Origin: Dicyema japonicum
Taxonomy: Eukaryota; Dicyemida; Rhombozoa; Dicyemidae
Assembly (NCBI GenBank): GCA_011109175.1
Contig: RDEW01000003.1
Coordinates: forward strand, 1,422,429 to 1,486,428
Length of the DNA stretch: 64,000 nucleotides
Direction of reading: 5' to 3'
The translations under genes were made by a program, and so were the position numbers. Of this stretch, positions 23,744 through 34,241 are shown piece after piece (the stretch's first letter is position 1; every line of letters starts with the position of its first letter). Below the pieces are notes generated by a model, which saw only the letters and a list, made by a program, of their open reading frames with translations, was not told the origin of the DNA and searched no databases.

Positions 23744-24973
23744 ATGAAGAAAAGCGAACTGTTAGCATTGAAGGGAGAATTTAGCACTAATTATGAACGA
23801 AAACCGCTAAGCGAATTTGCCGAAGGTTTCATAAATAAAAATTGCAGAAATAAGATTATTGTGTGAGCAAACTAAATTATTCACTTTGATAGATAAAAAT
23901 CTCGAACTGATTCCGCTAAAGGATCGAGTTTTTATTTTATAAATCCTCAAGTTATTGGATTCCCAGAACACCAACTTCCTAGTAATCGGGGTCATCGGTC
24001 CCCAAGGCTCCGGGAAGTCCACGTTATTGAACTCCGTCGCGGAATTCTACAAACCGAACATTACTCGATTATTTAAGACTAAAAATGTGGAGAGGTCCAA
24101 ACAGGAAGCTCATGTAACTAGAGAGGTCGGGGTCCTCAATACTTGTGATGGAGTTTTGCTGATTGATACTCCGGTTTTTGAGTTCTTTTACTTTAGCCGC
24201 TTTTTTCGGCCTCCGTTTTCGATGAGTTTATCCTTTCTGACAAATCTCTGAAAAACTTTGGCTGGAAATACACAAATTCGTCGAAATTGAGAGCTACCGA
24301 ATTTTAATGCTCATCTTGAGCATATGCCACGTGGTCTTGGTGGTCCACGACCCAGTTTTGGATGAAGACTTCTTTAGGTTATATTCTTTAATTAGTTCAG
24401 ACGTCTAGAAGTCGCAGTGACGCTGAAACCGGTTCCCTTGGTTTTCAAAGACATCCATGAGCAGTCAAAAGTATTTGAATTCAAACCTCACGTGGGTTAT
24501 TCTGTTTTTTTCAAATTTCTAGTGCAAATTTTTAACCAAGTTGATTCCATCGTCTTCAGTGATCAAATCTTGCGGCAAGAATTGGACTCAGCAGTTAAAC
24601 CTCTGTTAGAAAGTGACAGGTCGATCAACAGAGGTCATTTTTGTATATATTCAGACTCGTTGGAGGAAGGATCTCCAAATATTGTGATTCTGCCACGAAT
24701 CGATGGTATTTGGCTTAACTTATCTCCCAGAGCTTCCAGTAGTTTATAAAGAGAGGGTTAAGGAACTTGGGGAGAAGTTGAAGAGGATTGACGCTGGTAA
24801 ATTCACTGGGAAAAATATTTCAGAGGAAAACTGGTAGTTTCTAGATTTGAATGAGGTACCTGTACGTTCGGAATATCTGGAATGTGATTCTCCACGATCT
24901 AAAAATTGAAAATTTTATTAATGATGAAGGCTCCTTTACAAAGCGTGAAAATACTCTTAATTTTCCTAAATAA
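23744..24973 (+). CDS. SMG9: SMG9, nonsense-mediated decay factor
   Basis: Pseudo-GTPase partner of SMG8 and SMG1 in NMD. From ATG 23744, MKKSELLALKGEF leads through introns at 23826-23847 (22 nt) and about 23930-23953 to FLVIGVIGPQGSGKSTLL, which keeps the P-loop-like motif. VLLIDTP, ILSICHVVLVVHDPVLDEDF, TLKPVPLVFKDIHEQ, the ILPRID segment and a C-terminal ISEENWYLYVRNIW follow. Further introns of 22-25 nt interrupt the rest, including one in DEDFF-RRLEV and one in EENW-YLYV. A single T appears to be missing at 24302-24305, where TEF should continue to MLILSICHVV. The length of about 330 residues is shorter than vertebrate SMG9, mostly through lack of the disordered N-terminus. Confidence 0.85.
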
Positions 24974-25364
24974 CTTTCTCAGTAAATTTGTTGGCAAAAG
25001 AACAGCGAGAATTAATCCAATAATTCTGTTAGCCTAAGGGAGACACCATTTATTTATGTCGAATCTGGTTTGGATGATTGGTAAAAAGAGCTGCGTTAGA
25101 GGATCGAAGCATTTCTATAAATGATCCCTGTGATCATTTCAACCATTTATTATTAATGTACTATCACAAAAGCACGTGCGGCCTGGAAACTAACAAAACA
25201 ACATCATATCCACTCGTTTTTGTCACGAGCAAGTTCTTGCAATGCACCTTTCTGAGATGCCTTTTTTGAAAGTCACCGTCTTTTTATAGGGCGGTACAAT
25301 TATTTAATTAACCTGATGTCGAGTCGATAGCTAACAAATAGTTAAGTATCGTCCTAATAATATT

Positions 25365-26920
25365 TTGAATTTTGAGACTCATCTTTGAGTGGTTGACATC
25401 TCTCCAATTATGCCTTTATCGTCCTATTGCTTTTTTAATTGCAATTTTGGATCTCAAAAGGATCGTTTCGAACTCTAAACAGGAGACTTTGTAGACGATA
25501 TTGGAAAGATAAAATTAACTTGTTGCCCTTGCAGAGATGAGGTGACGCTAATACTACTATCTTCCGACAACCGTCACTATGGAATGGAATTTCCAGTACG
25601 TTTATCAATTGGAAACCGCCTAATCAAAGTATCATCTAGAATAACCGGCAGTGTTGTCCTCGGCCGGCCGCGGAAACGAGAAGATTTTAGGACAAAATAC
25701 TCCTCCATTGCTATGTTGGCAGGGGTCCCCATATCGTGGCGGAGTATGTGTCCAAAGAGCCTCCATCTTGAATCAGTAATCTCACATGATATTGGCTCAG
25801 TTCCTGTTCTCTTGTATAAGATTTCAAACTTCTTCGATATTTTTGTCTCTTGGAGACATCCGATTGATATCTTGTATTTTGAAAGGTCTTCACAAAGTTC
25901 TTTTCTTTTCCATGCAATTTTCGTGTTTTTCAGACATACTTTTCAAAAGGGACGTCACCACCTCAACCAAAGCTGCGACCGTGATATGCAAGAAAGAATA
26001 CAAAATCGAAACATGCAGCTCTAAAAATAAATATCACTTTGTAGGGCGCAGTCACTTTTGGCAAATTGTTAAATCTTTTGATGTGAACAGGATAAAATTG
26101 TCAATGGCGATAAGGTGAAATGGTCACCCAACTATGGGTTACTATTACATTCTTTCTCGGTGTTCCTGAAGTTTTCTAAATAAAAACTAAAGTGGAAAAA
26201 ATGCCCCGAGTGGGACTCGAACCCACGACATTCGCGTTATTAGCACGACGCTCTAACCAACTGAGCTATCAGGGCTGTTAATGGTTATTTAAATTTTTTT
26301 GAATCATAATTTTTATTTCTTCCAACATCTTTGGATTGGTACAACTATAAATATCAGATAAGTTTCTTATAGACCAAATTTGATGAGTTCACTGTCTGAA
26401 TGTATACTAAAAAAGGATTTATTATCAGAGGAACTTAACATTAGTGAATTTGTTATCCAGCAGGTCATAAACATAACCACGTGTCTTCCAACATTTACTC
26501 ATATTGAAATGATATTTTCCTAAAGATTAATGTTAACCTTCAAAATCTAAAGTCCAAAATCCCAGCTACTAGAATTTTAGTGATATCCGTATTTCTTAAC
26601 ATCGACGACGAATTCGATGGGGCCTAAGTACAGTTTAAAGATTTGAAGCGAAAAAATGATAACTACTCAATTGACCACTTCAACGTTTTTAGACAAAGTG
26701 CTCCTGGTTTCCATAATCTTCACACTTTTCTCTTTTGTTCCCCAGCGACCCAAAGAGAGTCGACTTTATATCGATTTTTATTTGCTTCAATACATATTGA
26801 CTAAGGGATGTACAGTATTCGAGAAACTATCCGCACGATCAGTCTTTCACAATTCTCCCTGTTTGTTGCCAATGCGTGTGGCTCATTTAGGTTATATCTA
26901 GGGCAACCAATTACAATAAT
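25365..26920. repeat. Segmental duplication, copy B (contains tRNA-Ile)
   Basis: Direct repeat of 20740-22620 with SMG9 between the copies. Outside the tRNA the copies differ by many small indels, so the event is old, yet the 74-nt tRNA is identical. The 160-codon ORF at 25542-26024 lies across the private segment and shows no family features. Confidence 0.85.
26202..26275 (-). tRNA. tRNA-Ile (AAT), copy B
   Basis: Identical over 74 nt to the gene at 21851-21924, with the same cloverleaf, AAT anticodon and six-T terminator. It sits at the matching place in the duplicated segment. Confidence 0.97.
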
Positions 26921-26969
26921 TTGCCTGATGTAGAGTCGATAGCTAACAAATAGTTAAGTGTCGTCCAGA

Positions 26970-27100
26970 CGAGATCGCTTGGGTCAATGATATCGAAAGT
27001 GAGTAACGACCGTCGGAAAACCGAATGGCTGTTCCACAGGATTTCTCTGGCATTTGCCATGGGAAACAGCCACTCCATCCTATCAGCTGGATTATTTTGA
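26970..27100 (+). repeat. Dispersed repeat with internal inverted repeat, copy 1
   Basis: About 130 bp from GATCGCTTGGGTCAATGAT to CAGCTGGATTATT, also found at 62705-62835. Inside, CCGAATGGCTGTTCCACAGG can pair in part with GGGAAACAGCCACTCC, giving a possible hairpin. Confidence 0.7.
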
Positions 27101-27224
27101 TTGTCTTGTTACGAAATAAATTTTTTTTGTTTAAAAAAAGTTAAGTGCATATGTGTTTCAGTGGTAAGTTGATCTTAACACAAGTCCATTAAAGACCAGA
27201 GTGGAGAAGAAACATTCAACACAA

Positions 27225-27350
27225 ACAATGGTGGAAACTTACTCAAGGAATGGATAAGGAAGGTTTAATGGTCCTCCTTGCAGTTATCCTAGGAACCGCG
27301 GAAGCATTGCTAACCTGTCTAGTCATAACCACTAAGCTAGTAACCCCTTT
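27225..27350 (-). repeat. tRNA-derived SINE-like head
   Basis: On the minus strand the sequence reads TAGCTTAGTGGTTATGAC, a good RNA polymerase III A box, and about 40 nt later GCGGTTCCTAGGATAAC, a weak B box. It resembles the head of SINE family 1, but the body was not matched. Confidence 0.4.
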
Positions 27351-28250
27351 TGGTGGACGATATTTGTCAGTGGTGTAGATGATTGGTCTTCAATTTTTTG
27401 AGGTATCTTTTTTCACAAATGAGATCCATGGTTTCTTCTTTTTAGTAGGGTTGTAGTATCGGATAATTTTTTGGCAATGAATTATTTGTCGACTGACAGT
27501 ACAGTTGAATTAAAAAAGGTCACTTCCATATTCGGGGAAGTCATGTTATCCACATAGCCTCAGTGACGGCCAAATAAATTGTCTGGACTTTCCTGTTCAG
27601 GATGCGGAAACTACTTCGTTAAACTTTCCTAGGCTTCTGCATGCGCGCTTGATATCTGATATTGTACCTTCTGTCTCAGTCTCTGTAGAGGGATTCTTCG
27701 GATTCCTCGTAACGAAACTATAAGACGCTTTCTTTTCCAAAAACCACATAAACCATCATTAGGCATTTTCCATAAGTTATCGACAAACACCCACTTCCCT
27801 CTCACAATCTGCGGCCCGTGCCATCATCTCACGAAGTGAGCACCTTAATCGAACGATGGAGTACTTTTGACGATTCGGAATTTTACCCCAAGGATAAGAA
27901 TTTTACTACCTATTCTGTTGGAGACCCGGGTGTCCATTTTGTATCCTTTACCACATCTCTATAAACCTGATTCTATTGGAGGCTTCCCAGATGCAATCCA
28001 TCGCGTAAGTTCTTTGCAACTTAATCGCCTTATAAAAAACGAAGGCGGAATCCGTCCGATATTTCTCGGTTTTTTCTCAGGAAACTAGCTACTGGGATCG
28101 TCAGCGAAAAATCTGTTTCCGTCGTCTCACATTTTCTAAGACCTACTCAACGCTAGCTGTACATACGGGAACGTCTCCAGATTCAGACAAAGACGCAAAA
28201 AAACACCACTAAAGGTAAATACCTTGATTTGATTAGTATACACGTAATGT
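27351..28250. other. No certain gene
   Basis: The 73-codon ORF at 27867-28088 contains NRLIKNEGGIRPI, which recalls the xGGxRPI motif of reverse transcriptases, but nothing around it supports an element. Otherwise nothing was recognised. Confidence 0.3.
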
Positions 28251-29540
28251 TTCTGGTATACAAGAAATAATGCACGAGTCTTTTCATGGTCGATTTCCAA
28301 TGCATATGAAATACTGTAGCGAGAAAACTCTTTCAGCCATAAAAGTACGGTTTGTCCAATTTAGTCTTGGATAAAGTACTTAAAAGACCTGCATGCCTAA
28401 CACTATCAAGTGCCTTCGAAATATCGACACATGTGGCTTTAGGATATTCCTTGTTTTTTGAGCGATATAAATGGCTGTCCTCACTTCAGTAAAGCAATAA
28501 TCAGTTTTTCTGTTTAGACGGAATCCCCACTGATCATTTGAAAGAAATTCACAGTCTTCGAGATTACTAGATAATTTATTAGAAACAATTCTTTCCATAA
28601 TCTTGATGGCAATGGATGTTGGGTATGCTAATCTACTCCAGAGCATCAGTACCTTGAGGACAATGAGACTGTATCGGAATCGGTTGACTGGAAGGGGATT
28701 CACTTTTTTCCTGCAGAATTTGCGCTTGGAGATTCCTCAGACACACCGCCATCAACTAGATCATCAAACGTGGATTAGAGTCAGGTAGGTTTTATTCTAT
28801 GGGAATTGAAAAAGACCCGATTCCCATTTTCACATAGTAGATCTTTCGTGTGGGACATGAGATAAGTCAACTCGTTTACTGCTTCTCTGTATTTTCTGGC
28901 CATTCCGACTTCCAAATGCTAACTCCCCAGTGCGATATTGGGAATGCAATCATGACGCGACTCAGAATCCTCCATGAACGGAGATGGTTCTCTCTGGCTA
29001 GGAATCGCCATCTTCTGGAACTGCTCAATATCTCTAGACAGTAAGTGCCTGACTTGCTTCTATCGCTTAATAAATATTGAGTCTTTCAAAAATTTTTTGA
29101 CATTGTGCAGATAAGACTAATTGGTATATATTTTCCGTATTTGATCTTGGCTTACCTTCTTCGGGATCATTAGCACAATCGTTGTCTCCCATGCAGGTGG
29201 GATATACCCAAAGCTCCACCAAGAATCAAATAATAACAAATCCACATCAATTAACGATATTTCTGCATTCTTGAAAACATTTACCGGAAGGAGCTTCTTC
29301 TTTGGATCCGACTGCCGCAAGTTCACTTCATCTAAAGAAATGGTTCCAGACTAAGGTCCTTTAAATGAAGAAACTTTCCCCCAACCACAAAATTTGTTTT
29401 TAATATCCAACGGAATAATCGACATATGATTCACTTCTTGAATTCTTACAAACTGTTCTTGTAGGTTTTCTTGTACTTTTTGTTGGATCCGAGTATCTTC
29501 TGGAAACTTGGGATTAATCTCTTCACACTTTTTTTAGTTT
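28250..29540 (-). mobile_element. LINE reverse transcriptase remnant
   Basis: From 29326, GYIPPAWETTIVLMIPKK is RT domain 1. Further down, IKIMERIVSNKLSSNLEDCE and SNDQWGFRLNRKTDYC (28500-28620) are domain 2. SKALDSVRH-like residues follow after a frame change. A linker with DIKNKFCGWGKVSSF lies upstream at about 29400. The region 28700-28990 interrupts the order. Many stops; inactive. Confidence 0.6.
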
Positions 29541-29634
29541 TCACATTTTAATTAAAATAGAGACTATCTTTAAAACAATCACCACAGGAATATGTTCCCT
29601 AATCCTATTAGAATGTCCTTTTCCACCAAAAGGA

Positions 29635-29980
29635 TTGTAATAATAATAATTAAGCACTACCGCGTTGCCATAAGCACATAAAGTCCCTAGGGTTTCGCTC
29701 GTGCAGAACACACACACTTTATTTAAATAAAGAACAGTTATTATAACTAATCGTAGAGGGAGAACCAAGGAATGCTCTTCACTTCTTTGTTTTTTCTTTT
29801 TCTTGTGTGTATGTCCTTTTGATTATCCAGTTCCGCAGTGAATCTCCACTGATGACGGAGTCATTCGTCAAGCCCTTTCCGCATCGTAGATGCGTGGAAC
29901 CTTCCACCAGGTGAACAGCAGCGAGAATCGAACCCGTGACCTAAGCCACTTTAGCCCGACACCTAACCACTATGACAAAA
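29635..29980 (-). repeat. tRNA-derived SINE, family 1, copy 2
   Basis: Reverse complement of the element at 44010-44333. The head with a clear B box (GGTTCGATTCTCGCTGCTG on the minus strand) is near 29920-29940 and the A box (TAGTGGTTAGGTGTCGGG) near 29955-29975. The tail is a short (TAA)n run near 29640. Confidence 0.85.
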
Positions 29981-30975
29981 GGATTGTCTTATCAAAAATA
30001 ACTTTAAAATCTTTCAAATCGTTCTTGTTCATGAAATGGAAAACGAATTCTCCCAAGTTCCTACGTCACACTCCTGCCTTCTTGGCCGATTAAAGAGGGC
30101 AGGAATATTGAAGGGGGTAATCTAGTCTTAGGATTTATTTACAACGGAACGTTAAACTAAGAATATTTTTGTGGAACCAAGGGAAGTAACTGCAGAATGA
30201 AACCTGAAAAATTAGGTGGTGTAGAACCAAAAAACTGTAAAACCAAAATCTCAGAATCATAAGCACCAGACTTATTTATTCGTAATTGACCCTCTGAATA
30301 GTAAGATTCACAGTTGCCGTGGTGGTTGATCCTCAATAGTTTGGGGAATAGGCTTAATACCCTTTAGTAATGGAATTATTCTTTAACGTTTGCTTTACAC
30401 TGGTAGTCTTCGACTTAGAACGCTTGTAAAATATTAATCCCAATAAGCACTTAACTCCAAGTCCGTGTGGTCGACGTAGTGATCAACTGGTCAACACGTA
30501 AGAACAGGCTATGATTTATATAACGAACAAAAAAACCGCAGATAACTAATCAATCTGAGTTTATGGGGTTTTCCCGAGCACGTCTGAGTTTATCAGGTTA
30601 ACCGGACGCCTTGCGGGAAGCGGAAGGGTGAACCTAGAATGAAGCGATGGCTTTTTCAGAACATTGGGCTCGCGATTATGAGAGGTAATTCCCACTGCGT
30701 GCTCAGTGCCTGCAGACCATAATGGAGACCTGTCCAACAACTTTACTTTTTTTTAAATATTACTTTCTAAAAACTAGTCAATTTAAGAAACCATTATTAT
30801 TAGACATAAAGTAAATGAACCAGCAACAGTAATAAAACAACAGAAATGAATAATCACATCAACTAAAAATTGTCAGTTTAACAAAAACCACAGAAATGAG
30901 TAAACAAAAACAGCTGTAGTGATGAGAGCTAAAAAATATAAAAGAAATGTTAGAATGTAATTAACAAAGTAAATA
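29981..30975. other. No gene; one dispersed repeat
   Basis: 30560-30740 is a dispersed repeat whose right half (CACTGCGTGCTCAGTGCC, CCATAATGGAGACCTGTCC) is the reverse complement of 8060-8110. The remainder is AT-rich and unassigned. Confidence 0.4.
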
Positions 30976-33120
30976 TTATCGACTAAGACGATAGTACAAC
31001 AAAATCGCCGTTCCTCCAATAAGTAACCCCGCTGATAAAGCAGGCAATATCCATCCATACTTACTATAAGTCGTCACAGTATCTTCAACAGGAGACTCCG
31101 CAGAAGTAAACTTTTTTAATCCCTTCTTAAAGAACTCCTTGTCATCGTCATGTGACTGCTGTTTCCTAGACCTCACAAAAGCCAGAGTCTTGTTGACATC
31201 CGCCACGTGGTCCTTAAGAAAGATGATACATAAAGACAACTTGCTCAGGCCAAGTAAGGGACCCTTCCAAAATAGTGATGGCCTCCTGATAGTAAGAGAG
31301 CTTGCAAAGGGCCTAGGGACTCAAACAAGGAATCTACAATTGCCTTCCTTCTGACGGCCTTGTAATTGTGGGGGAAGCGTTTTATCACCACTGAGGATAG
31401 AGATATCGCGGAGTTATATTTAGAGTTCTAAATTACATCCTCTGCAAACCGCCATTTCACAAGAAGCCAAATTATTCAACATTTTATATAGTAGACAGTC
31501 CACGTGCTCGAGATTCTTCACCTCGGAACTACATGATTCGAATGAGAGTGATTGCACTGCCAAATGACCCCAAAATAAACTCAATGTAATTCCTTCTAGC
31601 AGAATCAATATCATTGGCATTATAAGATGCACGTGCTACATCATTCCTGGTAGTACAAATAAAGAGAATATCCTCCTCAATCAGTTGGGAGACGGTATCC
31701 GCTAATAGGACTGATACAGAGATTTGGATGAGAGCAAACTCACTAAACTAAAACATATGAGGACAACTTAGGTGACTCACTCACAAAGTAGGACAGAGGT
31801 ACCACAAATAAGCTCACTTCCCCCATAGACATCGTCATCAAAAAGTCTTTTATGGCAGACTGGAATGAGATCACCCCAATGGTAGCACAGTAGGGAGAAC
31901 CAAATAACAGTTCCCTGTTCTCCTTGTAAAACTGAATGTCCCCAATCACAGTATTCCCCACAGCCAACTCTTTCGAGGATTCCGACTTCAGAACGATCTA
32001 CCAATAAGAGAAGGACCACCTTGTATGCGTTACCAAACAGCTCTGTGTATGTGAATCCATCGAGAGAGTTGAAGGCTACAGGAGATTCCCCAAGAGACTG
32101 TGAGAAGCCCTCACTCACACATGTCTCGGACTTTATGATATCGCAGATAACTGTAGAATGAGTGAATTTGAGGGTATCAAAGAGGGAATTGGCACATTTA
32201 TTTATTGCTGGAGGCTCTAAATCCACGTGCTGTGATTCAACAGTGGACATGTAGTCTTCTTGATTGACGGTGGCTGACTCAGGATCATCAAAATAGCTCG
32301 CAGAACCAATTTGTTCTCCCTCAGGGTGAATTCCATGAAGAACATAATCCTCTACTGAGAGGAGATTCGTCATTTGTTGTGCTTCTGAATCATCCTCACG
32401 TGGAAAATTCTGAATGTCCGCAAATAACGAGAGTTGTTCGTTTTCACATCCCCCATGTTCAATTTTAGACTCAATTCCAGCATCAGAGGACACATTGACC
32501 ACGTGCTGAGGCCAACCACCCACATCAGAATCTAAAAATTGATCACTCAAATCGATACTTATTAAATTGACCTCATTAGTCTCAGTGGTCGTGAAAAATG
32601 AATTCCATAACATTGACGGGTCATCTAATATGTCAGTCGTAGGAACACACGACACGTGATTAGATCGTTCGCCATATTCTGCAGGAATATCTGATATATT
32701 TGTAAGCATGGACTCATCAACCCTTGAGTGACAATCTGTCGAAATATCTGGATTGATGTCATATAAAGAGTCATTTCCCATAGGTTCCTGAAATTCCAGG
32801 AGGCTAAATAATTCATCAGAATGTTCCATGGTTTGAGGGGCATTTCCTGTTTCAGAGTTGTAATCGAGAATCTGAGAGATTTCTTCATATTTCGGAGTAC
32901 GTGACTGATCAGAGGAGATCCTTTGAGCCTCTTCGGCTTCCTCAGTTAAGATTCCAAGGTTTGTGTTTTCTTGGATCATTTTCTTAAGTATCTCCTCCTC
33001 AGAGACTACGTCATTGTTGAGGATGAAATCTTCACCCACATTCGAAGTGTTCGATATTTTGGAGTTAACTCTTTCGTCGCTTTTCATTTTGTAATATGGA
33101 AACAATTCGGGTGTGCCCAA
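30976..33120 (-). CDS. Unrecognised acidic protein with C-terminal membrane anchor
   Basis: The first exon runs from 33120 to 32020 and encodes about 365 residues rich in Ser, Asp and Glu, probably disordered (EEEILKKMIQENTNLG, EEAEEAQRIS). A 22-nt intron at 31998-32019 joins LFGNAYK to IVLKSESSKELAVGNTVIGD. The following FGSPYCATIGVISFQSAIKD looks folded. Further exons carry LLADTVSQLIEEDILFICTT and ARRNYIEFILGSFGSAITLI, but not every junction was resolved; one intron would be about 37 nt. The end at 30976 gives YSKYGWILPALSAGLLIGG plus TAILLYYRLSR and a stop, a single membrane segment with a very short basic tail, as in tail-anchored proteins of ER or outer mitochondrial membrane. No family was identified. 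Confidence 0.65.
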
Positions 33121-33189
33121 ATTCGCCCGAGAACGAGATATTGTATTTTTAAATATAAATTATTATATAAATCAACGATTATTAAATAA

Positions 33190-33345
33190 TAATTAAAAAA
33201 AACAAAAATAGACACCAATGCCAAAAAGAAAGTGCTCGTCCGCAACGAATCTGTGTAGGCTCAAGGGATCAACACCGAGAAAAGATGAGAGCCTTGATCC
33301 AATTCGTCGGGATCACTTAGTTTAGTTTTTTTCGGTTTAACAGTG
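33190..33345 (+). repeat. LINE 3' end
   Basis: Contains CGGGATCACTTAGTTTAG followed by AACAGTGGTTTTTGG and an AATTTAATT-rich tail, the pattern seen at the ends of the LINEs at 33725 and 51745. Confidence 0.5.
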
Positions 33346-33429
33346 GTTTTTGGAATTAATTTAATTTAATTAATTCATCAGTCCTCATTTAAATCGTTTT
33401 AGAGAAATGTATCATTACTTCTTTTCGCC

Positions 33430-33640
33430 GCGTGACGCCATGTGGTGCTGCGTGCTTAATTGGTTCAAGTTTCTGCTTGCTTGTCTGTTCCTCCTCTCTC
33501 TTCCTATTAGAGTGGCGTCATGTGATCCACCTGTCTAGGTGACGCCCAGTGCCATGCCGGTGAAAAAGATCATTTGCTCTCTCCCACTCCACTGGAGGGG
33601 TTTCCACAACTGCAAGTATGGACGTCTTTTACTTTATGTT
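33430..33640 (+). repeat. Dispersed repeat
   Basis: A block with GTGACGCCATGTGGTGCTG and GTGGCGTCATGTGATCCAC resembles 47965-48060 (GTGACGTCATGTGACCCAC). The stretch TTCCACAACTGCAAGTATGG matches 9130-9150. Confidence 0.5.
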
Positions 33641-34232
33641 GATTCCGGATGGACTCTGTTTCTGTAGAAGTGGAAACTGGATGCACTTAATTAGTTGTTT
33701 ACTTTAACTTCTTTTTCAGTGTATCCGGGGTTAATTATTATTACCCTCAGGATCACTGAGTCAAAGAGAAAGAAATAAAAGTTCTCATCTAACTAAGTGA
33801 TCCCAGACCGACAAAGAAGAGGACGAGTCCGGCGGGGTCGAGAATCCTGAACAGCTCTTCTCATCAGACATGACATCGAGTCAAAATTTCTGTATGATTG
33901 TAGATATTTCGATAGTGTATGGAATAGAGGGCAGCTCGGTAAACTCCTCCTTTAAGAGTTTCCGTTGTAATTCGAATAAGAAATTTTCAATGGGTTGGAT
34001 TTTGTGTTCTGGTCCAATTATCATTATTGCAGTCTCCTCGATTGCGGATAGTTTCAATGAGGAGGATCGTGAAATCTGCATTGCCCATGAAGGACTTTCA
34101 TACGTCATCGTTGGTCGAATAAATTGTTCATAAATCGTGGCAAGGCCACCAGTTTGGTCTCTAAGTGTTTTTGAGAGCATTTTTAAAATTCTCATTTTCT
34201 TCAGAGCAGAAGTTACTTTGTTTTCAACATGT

Positions 34233-34241
34233 CGGATAAAG
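34233..34241. repeat. 9-bp target site duplication, left copy
   Basis: CGGATAAAG at 34233-34241 is repeated exactly at 36889-36897, immediately outside the MULE ends. Confidence 0.9.

Noticed and set aside
25542-26024. 160-codon ORF
   Set aside because: Spans the boundary of duplication B and its private segment and has no family features; not supported as a gene.
31777-32020. Last 80 residues of the 447-codon ORF (KVVLLLLVDRSEV onward)
   Set aside because: This is read-through of the 22-nt intron at 31998-32019 into the wrong frame; the correct exon reads IVLKSESSKELAVG.
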